Below, piece after piece: positions 1 through 5,516 of a stretch of 5,516 nt of DNA (positions within the stretch are counted from its first letter, which is position 1; each line of letters starts with the position of its first letter). The notes under the pieces are model-generated. The model saw only the letters and a program-made list of their open reading frames with translations. It made no database searches and had not been told where the DNA came from. This stretch comes from Candidatus Firestoneibacteriota bacterium (GTDB lineage: Bacteria > JACRDZ01). The position numbers and the translations under genes are program-made. The stretch spans positions 1 to 5,516 of the forward strand of contig JACRDZ010000235.1 in NCBI GenBank assembly GCA_016212735.1, in the 5' to 3' direction.

Positions 1-9
1 AAGCATGAG

Positions 10-59
10 ACCACAGAGATTTTTTAAAATTTAAAAATAAGCTCTGTGACCTCTGTGGT
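10..59. repeat. CACAGAG-type imperfect inverted repeat
   Basis: ACCACAGAG at 10-18 is the exact reverse complement of CTCTGTGGT at 51-59, separated by an AT-only stretch and a second CTCTGTG copy at 42-48. The right side is therefore two direct copies of CTCTGTG with a 9-bp period (42-48 and 51-57), and the left side has one. The GC-richer arms stand out against the surrounding AT-rich DNA. A stretch of T and C follows (65-80), so the end of an upstream transcript is a possible role, but the 32-base loop is long for an intrinsic terminator. I recall similar CACAGAG repeats scattered through intergenic regions of several environmental bacterial genomes; that is memory, not a search result. Confidence 0.6.
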
Positions 60-90
60 TCATATTTTTCCCCTCTTTTTCATTTTACTT

Positions 91-119
91 TTGACAGTAC
101 CAAAATTTCATTTTACAAT
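91..119 (+). promoter_or_regulatory. Candidate distal sigma-70-type promoter for ligA
   Basis: TTGACA at 91-96, a 17-bp spacer, and TACAAT at 114-119. This is a full -35 match and a five-of-six -10 match at the preferred spacing. Predicted transcription start is near 126, which would give a 5' leader of about 120 nt before ligA. In such AT-rich DNA chance matches are common, but an exact TTGACA at correct spacing is less so. Confidence 0.45.
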
Positions 120-151
120 GGCGGATTTTATCATATTAGACCTTATAAGTA

Positions 152-177
152 AAATTATTTTTAAAAAGAAATAATTT
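152..177. repeat. AT-only inverted repeat between the two promoter candidates
   Basis: AAATTATTT at 152-160 and AAATAATTT at 169-177 are exact reverse complements with an 8-base loop. The stem has no G-C pair, so it would be weak as RNA and has no terminator U-tract. It could be an operator-like dyad just upstream of the proximal ligA promoter, or chance in AT-rich sequence. Confidence 0.3.
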
Positions 178-185
178 GCTTATTC

Positions 186-214
186 TTGATTTTAATTCAG
201 TCTCCTTCTATAAT
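186..214 (+). promoter_or_regulatory. Candidate proximal sigma-70-type promoter for ligA
   Basis: TTGATT at 186-191, a 17-bp spacer, and a perfect TATAAT at 209-214. Predicted start is near 220-222, leaving a leader of about 27 nt before the ATG at 248. Only a weak ribosome-binding sequence is present (AGATGGA at 236-242, 5 nt before the ATG). This is the better placed of the two promoter candidates. Confidence 0.5.
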
Positions 215-226
215 AGCAGAAAATAA

Positions 227-2245
<2,019 letters not shown>

Positions 2246-2271
2246 TAAAAAAATTGTACAAATGAGCTACT

Positions 2272-3117
2272 CTATATATTTATTTTATTTTTAACAAATT
2301 CCAATAATTTTTTGTAAGCATCCGATTCTTGAATAAATTTTTTGATCCTGGCAAAACGGATATCTAAATATTCATGAGCAAGGATGTTTCTTAATTTAGC
2401 AAATTCAGCAAGCTGCGAAGCCGTATTTGAATCAAAATTTTCAAGAGTAGATAGTCCCTGCATTGCATCTTTATAAGTTTGGTAAATTTTTCTTTTTTCT
2501 GAAGCTAGAAGTATCTTTGCAATATCTATTGATGAATTAGTAATATTTTCCACCCATCGTTCAACATTTCTTCTAGTAGTTGAATTTGTTTCGTATGTGT
2601 TTTTATCTAAATTAACAAATTCAGGCAAATCTTTTAACTCTGTTTCTAAAAAATCTATTATTCTGATTAATCTTTCCTTGTCTACATCGTTAATTGATGC
2701 TGATCTTTGTTTTATTTTCCAGTAATCATATGTGAATTCTCTAAAATATTCAGCATCAGAGCTTATTATTAGAAAGAATTTTAGAAATAAAGACCTGTTT
2801 TTAATAATTATCGGAAGTCCTTCTTGAATGACTGAAAAAGCAATTGTAGAAGGTGCTCGGTTAAGAACAATGAAATCAGTATTTATTCCAACTATTTTTT
2901 CAACATCCAACCATATTTTAACTTCATCCTGATAAAATTTTGTTTCTTCCCATTCAATAGTTTTTTCTTCAGGGTTAAAATAAACTGCTATATCAAAATC
3001 AGATTCAGATATTTCTATGCCTTTAGCATAAGAACCAAAAATAAATGCCATTGAAATACCAGGTTTGTTTGAAAAATATTTTTTTAATAATTTGATTTTT
3101 TCTTCAAGATTAGTCAT
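2272..3117 (-). CDS. Fused MntA-like nucleotidyltransferase / HepT-like HEPN protein (type VII TA in one chain)
   Basis: A 281-residue protein. The N-terminal half (about 1-110) is a minimal nucleotidyltransferase. It has the GSX10DXD signature (G28, S29, D40, D42) and a likely third carboxylate at D81. The C-terminal half (about 145-281) reads like a complete HepT/DUF86 protein of about 137 residues. It begins VDKERLIRIIDFLE and carries the RX4HXY ribonuclease motif as R243, H248 and Y250. In known HEPN/MNT pairs these are separate, usually adjacent genes: HepT is an RNase toxin, and MntA neutralises it by adding AMP to the tyrosine of that motif. Here both are in one frame. Residues 109-144 resemble the usual MntA tail, and a GTA Val codon (2683-2685) stands where HepT would start. 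I chose the ATG at 3117 because an in-frame TTG at 3153 falls inside the probable -35 box and the homology starts after 3117. There is no visible Shine-Dalgarno. Alternatively it may be a non-toxic MNT-HEPN enzyme, as in the kanamycin-nucleotidyltransferase type of fusion. Confidence 0.85.
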   Translation of the reverse strand: MTNLEEKIKLLKKYFSNKPGISMAFIFGSYAKGIEISESDFDIAVYFNPEEKTIEWEETKFYQDEVKIWLDVEKIVGINTDFIVLNRAPSTIAFSVIQEGLPIIIKNRSLFLKFFLIISSDAEYFREFTYDYWKIKQRSASINDVDKERLIRIIDFLETELKDLPEFVNLDKNTYETNSTTRRNVERWVENITNSSIDIAKILLASEKRKIYQTYKDAMQGLSTLENFDSNTASQLAEFAKLRNILAHEYLDIRFARIKKFIQESDAYKKLLEFVKNKINI

Positions 3118-3123
3118 GTTGGT

Positions 3124-3153
3124 ATAATAACATATATTATCATTTGCAGTCAA
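3124..3153 (-). promoter_or_regulatory. Candidate promoter of the MNT-HEPN fusion gene, giving a leaderless transcript
   Basis: On the minus strand, TTGACT (3153-3148), an 18-bp spacer, then TATTAT (3129-3124). The expected start, about 7 nt downstream, coincides with the A of the ATG at 3117, so the mRNA would be leaderless or nearly so. This agrees with the lack of a Shine-Dalgarno sequence. Each hexamer matches the sigma-70 consensus at five of six positions. Confidence 0.45.
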
Positions 3154-3185
3154 AATTTTTATAAAGAAATATAGGAAGATATTTG

Positions 3186-3385
3186 GTAACTATTCAGCAA
3201 AAAAGAGCAAAAAATCTAAAATAAAATTTAAGTTTTAAAACCCGTGTTACGATTTTTAGAGCAAAACAATAACTTGGGATAATTAATTGAAAATAGAAAA
3301 TATAAATATTAAAGCAACAATTGATAAATTAAAAAAATTTCTTGCGGAAGAAAAAAATATATCATCATCCATTTTCATTGTATTA
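3186..3385 (+). mobile_element. Probable left-end remnant of an IS66-family insertion sequence
   Basis: A stretch starting GTAACTATTCAGC (3186-3198) precedes, by about 100 bp, a reading frame whose first residues resemble the start of an IS66 TnpC transposase. IS66-family ends typically begin with GTAA, and the transposase often starts roughly this far in. No matching right end (GCTGAATAGTTAC) is seen in the window, so the element is truncated near 3385, where its resemblance to the transposase stops. Exact ends and family are inferred from pattern memory. Confidence 0.4.
3287..3385 (+). pseudogene. Truncated 5' fragment of IS66 TnpC-like transposase
   Basis: Translation from the TTG at 3287 gives KIENINIKATIDKLKKFLAE followed by EKNIS. 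This resembles the N-terminal leucine-zipper-like helix of IS66 TnpC proteins, where a run of this kind is followed by 'SP' and a hydrophobic helix. After about residue 30 the frame becomes low-complexity (IFIVLIINN) and loses resemblance, and it stops at 3469. Full transposases of this family are about 450-550 residues, so well over 90 percent is missing and the fragment cannot be active. The sequence is short, so the family call is tentative. Confidence 0.4.
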
Positions 3386-3395
3386 ATTATTAACA

Positions 3396-3635
3396 ATGGG
3401 ATTTGGAATAATATCGTATCCGATGTGGGCGAACATAAAAAAATTGTACGAATATCAAACATTGGGTGAACACAAAATACAGAGCGAAAACCAAATACAT
3501 GGCGATGCCTTTTTTGTTACACACGCTTATTTTTTAGGAGCAGATAAGCTATACGAAAAACTTAAAAAAGCGCTCAAGGCAAATATTAACGAAGATGCAT
3601 GGGAAGAACTGTATTCTACTACTTCAAGCTTTTAA
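3396..3635 (+). pseudogene. C-terminal remnant of an adenine-specific DNA methyltransferase (probable)
   Basis: This frame encodes 79 residues with non-random, conserved-looking sequence: YPMWANIKKLYEYQTLGEH, then a VTHAYFLGADKLYEKLKKAL segment (residues about 41-60), then DAWEELYSTTS near the end. I recognise this pattern from the extreme C-terminus of large site-specific DNA methyltransferases (type III Mod-like or related). There a run of the kind 'LYSTTSRPF' is normally followed by a closing segment like GKIAVKVINHYGDEVLKV. That closing segment is absent here, because the frame ends in SSF and a TAA (3633-3635). The frame is blocked upstream by TAA at 3384-3386. No catalytic methylase motif (DPPY or FxGxG) is present. 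The ATG at 3396 is probably not a real start. It could instead be a small standalone protein, but I see no ribosome-binding site. Confidence 0.5.
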
Positions 3636-3648
3636 GCTAAAATATAAC

Positions 3649-3677
3649 TTGACTTGTATTTTAGTATATACTATTAT
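3649..3677 (+). promoter_or_regulatory. Candidate promoter of the AAA/DUF4143 ATPase gene
   Basis: TTGACT at 3649-3654, a 17-bp spacer, and TATTAT at 3672-3677. These are the same two hexamers as in the promoter candidate of the MNT-HEPN gene. Predicted start is near 3684, about 30 nt before the ATG at 3715. It lies immediately downstream of the methyltransferase remnant, so the ATPase is probably transcribed on its own. Confidence 0.45.
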
Positions 3678-3714
3678 CAATATATATTAACAAGCTTATG
3701 GATAAAAATAAAAT

Positions 3715-4968
3715 ATGAACATAATAAAAAGAGATGTATTTAACGAAATAATTAAATATTTAAACACAAACAATATCATTGTTTTGCATGGATCAAGACA
3801 GGTAGGGAAAAGTCATATTCTTTATTTTCTTCAAGATTTTTTAAAGACCAAAAATGAGTCAACATATTTTTTTGATCTTGAAGATTCAAGATTTGTTGAT
3901 ATCTTTAATTCGGGGATTGATTCTTTTTTTACTTTCTTAAAAAATGAAGGATTCGAGTTAGATAAGATAAAAAATTCTACAAAAAGACTATATATATTCA
4001 TTGATGAAATTCAATATCTGGGTAATCCTTCATCAATATTGAAATTATTAGTTGATCATCACCAATACATTCAACTTATTGTTTCCGGATCATCGAGTTT
4101 TAATATTAAATCAAAATTTTCCGATTCACTTGTCGGACGAACAGTTAATTTTGAAATATTTAATCTATCTTTTCATGAATTTTTGCGATTTAGAAATATA
4201 GAATATGATTTAACAAAATCACTTTCAGAATTTCATCTTAATAAAGTTATTGAGTTATATTATGAATATGTTTACTACGGCGGGTATCCAAAAATTGTTT
4301 TAGAAGATTCTATAGAAAAAAAAGAAAAATATCTGCAGCAAATAATTGATACATATATTAAAAAAGATATTAGAGATATTGCAAATATTAAAGATATAAC
4401 AAAATTCAATAATTTATTAAAAGTTCTGGCATCTTGCAGTGGACAATTATTAAATGTAGCACAATTAGCGAATACATGTTCCATTGCTCAGCAAACAGTG
4501 GAAAATTATTTATTTATTTTAGAAAATACTTATGTTATTAAATTAGTACATCCTTACAGCTCCAGCGCAAAAGTGGAAATAATAAAAGCACCGAAAGTAT
4601 TTTTTTATGATACAGGCCTTTTGCAAATGCTGTGGCTAAAACATTTACCAAAAAGTATAATTGGAAATGTGTTTGAAACAAGTATATTTTCAGAATTAGT
4701 TAAAAAGTATGGTATTGAAAATATTAATTATTGGCGGCATAAAAATAAAAATGAAATAGATTTTATACTTAATTATAAAGGATATATTTTGCCTATAGAA
4801 ATAAAGGTAAATTTTGAAAATTTCAAAAGACGTTCAATATCATTTTTTTGCAGCAAATATAATATAAATGAGTATAAGGTTATAAGCTTGAAAGGGAAAA
4901 AACAAAATTTAAATTATATTTATCCATGGGAATTATCATCAGAATACGCATTATATAGGTCAAGTTAA
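3715..4968 (+). CDS. AAA_14/DUF4143 family ATPase with PDDEXK-like C-terminal region
   Basis: A complete 417-residue protein of a widespread bacterial and archaeal family of unknown role. The N-terminal P-loop ATPase domain has Walker A GSRQVGKS at 26-33 (Lys32, Ser33), Walker B LYIFIDE at 92-98 (Asp97, Glu98), a sensor-1-like SGSSS at 124-128 and a GRT at 141-143 that could act as sensor or arginine finger. YYGGYPKIV at 187-195 is typical of the junction to DUF4143. A winged-helix-like segment lies at about 245-283 (AQQTVENYLFILE). The C-terminal part (GNVFETSIFSEL at 317-328, then Glu347, Asp349, Glu362 and Lys364 in IEIK) has the D-X12-ExK arrangement of the PDDEXK nuclease fold, and the residues look intact. 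No signal peptide or membrane helix is seen, so it should be cytosolic. The start is the first ATG, with only a weak GGA (3700-3702 region) upstream. Nothing in the sequence identifies a substrate. A role in defence or DNA transactions is conjecture from fold and neighbours. Confidence 0.9.
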   Translation: MNIIKRDVFNEIIKYLNTNNIIVLHGSRQVGKSHILYFLQDFLKTKNESTYFFDLEDSRFVDIFNSGIDSFFTFLKNEGFELDKIKNSTKRLYIFIDEIQYLGNPSSILKLLVDHHQYIQLIVSGSSSFNIKSKFSDSLVGRTVNFEIFNLSFHEFLRFRNIEYDLTKSLSEFHLNKVIELYYEYVYYGGYPKIVLEDSIEKKEKYLQQIIDTYIKKDIRDIANIKDITKFNNLLKVLASCSGQLLNVAQLANTCSIAQQTVENYLFILENTYVIKLVHPYSSSAKVEIIKAPKVFFYDTGLLQMLWLKHLPKSIIGNVFETSIFSELVKKYGIENINYWRHKNKNEIDFILNYKGYILPIEIKVNFENFKRRSISFFCSKYNINEYKVISLKGKKQNLNYIYPWELSSEYALYRSS

Positions 4969-4976
4969 ATTTTTTC

Positions 4977-5516
4977 TTAAAGATTAAAAGCTTCAGGTTT
5001 AATATTAAATTCTTTTAAAATATCATTAAATTTTTCTTCAGAAATTTTACCCTTAACTTTTAGAATATCTCTTTTTGCAAGATTAATATTTGGTGATGCC
5101 AATTTTAAAAAAATTGAATATGCTTTAAGAGAAAATTTCAAAGCAGGTATATACTCTTTTTTATCGAAATATAAAGTTCCTATGCTGCCATAAGTCATTG
5201 CAATTCCCTGCATATCTTTAATCTTCTCTTTTATCTCTAAAGACTTTTGATAATGCTTTAATGCTTCATCATAGTTCCCCTTTTTTTGATAAACTCTGCC
5301 TATTTCATGGAAACTACTTGCAACTCCATCATTATCTTCAATATTATCAAAAATCTTTAAAGACTTTTGATAATGATTAAATGCATCATCATAGTTTCCT
5401 TCGTTTTGATAAATCATTCCTATTTGATGCAAATTTTTTGCAATTATTTGAGGAATTTGTTGTTTATGGGGGGTATCCGGAGATAACTTTAGCAGATAAT
5501 TTTGCCCAAAAAGAGC
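4977..5516 (-). CDS. Tetratricopeptide-repeat protein, C-terminal part (5' end outside window)
   Basis: The frame is open to the right edge: translation continues upstream of the in-frame TTG at 5432 as far as 5516 without a stop and without an ATG. The true start therefore lies beyond the window, and the visible part is about 179 residues. It holds two clear 40-residue TPR units (GMIYQNEGNYDDAFNHYQKS and GRVYQKKGNYDEALKHYQKS onward) and a third diverged one (GTLYFDKKEYIPALKFSLKA). A short tail follows (KISEEKFNDILKEF) of a type I associate with large TPR proteins carrying NTPase (STAND-like) or CHAT domains. TPRs are protein-interaction scaffolds; no catalytic domain is visible here. The stop lies 8 bp beyond the stop of the convergent ATPase gene. 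The identity of the whole protein cannot be told from this part. Confidence 0.85.
   Translation of the reverse strand, partial: ALFGQNYLLKLSPDTPHKQQIPQIIAKNLHQIGMIYQNEGNYDDAFNHYQKSLKIFDNIEDNDGVASSFHEIGRVYQKKGNYDEALKHYQKSLEIKEKIKDMQGIAMTYGSIGTLYFDKKEYIPALKFSLKAYSIFLKLASPNINLAKRDILKVKGKISEEKFNDILKEFNIKPEAFNL
5238..5444 (-). repeat. 120-bp-period direct repeat inside the TPR gene
   Basis: Two units at about 5238-5324 and 5358-5444 align without gaps at an offset of exactly 120 bp, that is 40 codons or one TPR pitch. The first 18 bases, TAAAGACTTTTGATAATG, are identical at 5238-5255 and 5358-5375, and most of the rest matches. This fits fairly recent duplication of a TPR unit. Confidence 0.8.

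Larger units (their letters stand above)
3118..3714. other. 597-bp region without an intact gene: decayed accessory DNA
   Basis: This divergent gap between the MNT-HEPN gene and the ATPase gene holds, in order, the minus-strand promoter candidate, the IS66-like left end with its transposase fragment, the methyltransferase C-terminal remnant, and the promoter candidate for the ATPase gene. I see no tRNA, no CRISPR-like repeats and no convincing intrinsic terminator. The debris of two unrelated genes side by side points to past insertion and deletion at this spot. Confidence 0.6.

Noticed and set aside
2246..2271. Bidirectional terminator between ligA and the MNT-HEPN gene
   Set aside because: Only an 8-bp palindrome TTGTACAA (2254-2261) is present, with no loop, G-C stem or U-tract; it is too weak to call.
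3118..3153. 12-residue N-terminal extension of the MNT-HEPN protein from the TTG at 3153
   Set aside because: The TTG overlaps a likely -35 hexamer, the extension does not look like family sequence, and a normal ATG at 3117 matches the expected domain start.
3396..3469. The 3287 and 3396 frames as one frameshifted gene
   Set aside because: The two parts resemble different families (IS66 transposase N-terminus and methyltransferase C-terminus), so a single frameshift does not join them into one known protein.
4275..4484. Minus-strand 69-codon open frame inside the ATPase gene
   Set aside because: It lies entirely opposite the well-supported ATPase coding frame, has no recognisable domain and no ribosome-binding site; it is a shadow frame.
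4969..4985. Terminator in the 8-bp gap between the convergent ATPase and TPR genes
   Set aside because: A T-run is present, but no stem of useful length or GC content precedes it on either strand.
5430..5432. TTG at 5432 as the start of the TPR gene
   Set aside because: The frame continues upstream to the window edge without a stop, and the residues just before (IIAKNL) look like part of the preceding TPR helix, so the gene is cut by the window.
5238..5444. CRISPR-like array
   Set aside because: The 120-bp period equals 40 codons, lies in frame inside a TPR coding region and has no conserved repeat/variable spacer pattern.

Overview
This is an AT-rich window in the standard genetic code. 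It holds four protein genes in two convergent pairs, with a stretch of decayed accessory DNA between the pairs. The organism looks like an uncultivated, low-GC bacterium. LigA-type NAD+-dependent ligase makes it bacterial. The promoter candidates resemble the classical sigma-70 type (TTGACA/TATAAT-like with 17-18 bp spacers), and Shine-Dalgarno sequences are weak or absent. I cannot assign a phylum; a candidate phylum of the Omnitrophota/Cloacimonadota kind would fit, but this is a guess.

Layout. Bases 1-247 have no gene. They carry a CACAGAG-type inverted repeat at the left edge and two tandem promoter candidates pointing at ligA. Bases 248-2245 (+) encode a complete NAD+-dependent DNA ligase, the only clear housekeeping gene. 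Converging on it, 2272-3117 (-) encodes one polypeptide that joins a MntA-like minimal nucleotidyltransferase to a HepT-like HEPN domain. These are the antitoxin and toxin halves of the type VII HEPN/MNT system, and they are normally separate proteins. Both active-site motifs and the probable acceptor tyrosine are intact.

Bases 3118-3714 hold no intact gene. They contain the promoter of the fusion gene, what looks like the left end of an IS66-family element with the first codons of its transposase (about 3186-3385), and a roughly 75-residue remnant of what looks like the C-terminus of an adenine-specific DNA methyltransferase (3396-3635). A promoter then serves the next gene. Bases 3715-4968 (+) encode a complete AAA_14/DUF4143 ATPase with a PDDEXK-like C-terminal region. 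Converging on it with only 8 bp between, 4977 to the right edge (-) is the C-terminal part of a tetratricopeptide-repeat protein whose start lies outside the window.

Reading it together: to the right of ligA the window looks like an accessory island (toxin-antitoxin fusion, IS debris, restriction-modification debris, orphan ATPase, TPR protein). The most interesting item is the fused MNT-HEPN protein, in which AMPylation of the toxin could occur within one chain. Family assignments come from recognising motifs by eye; no database search was possible.
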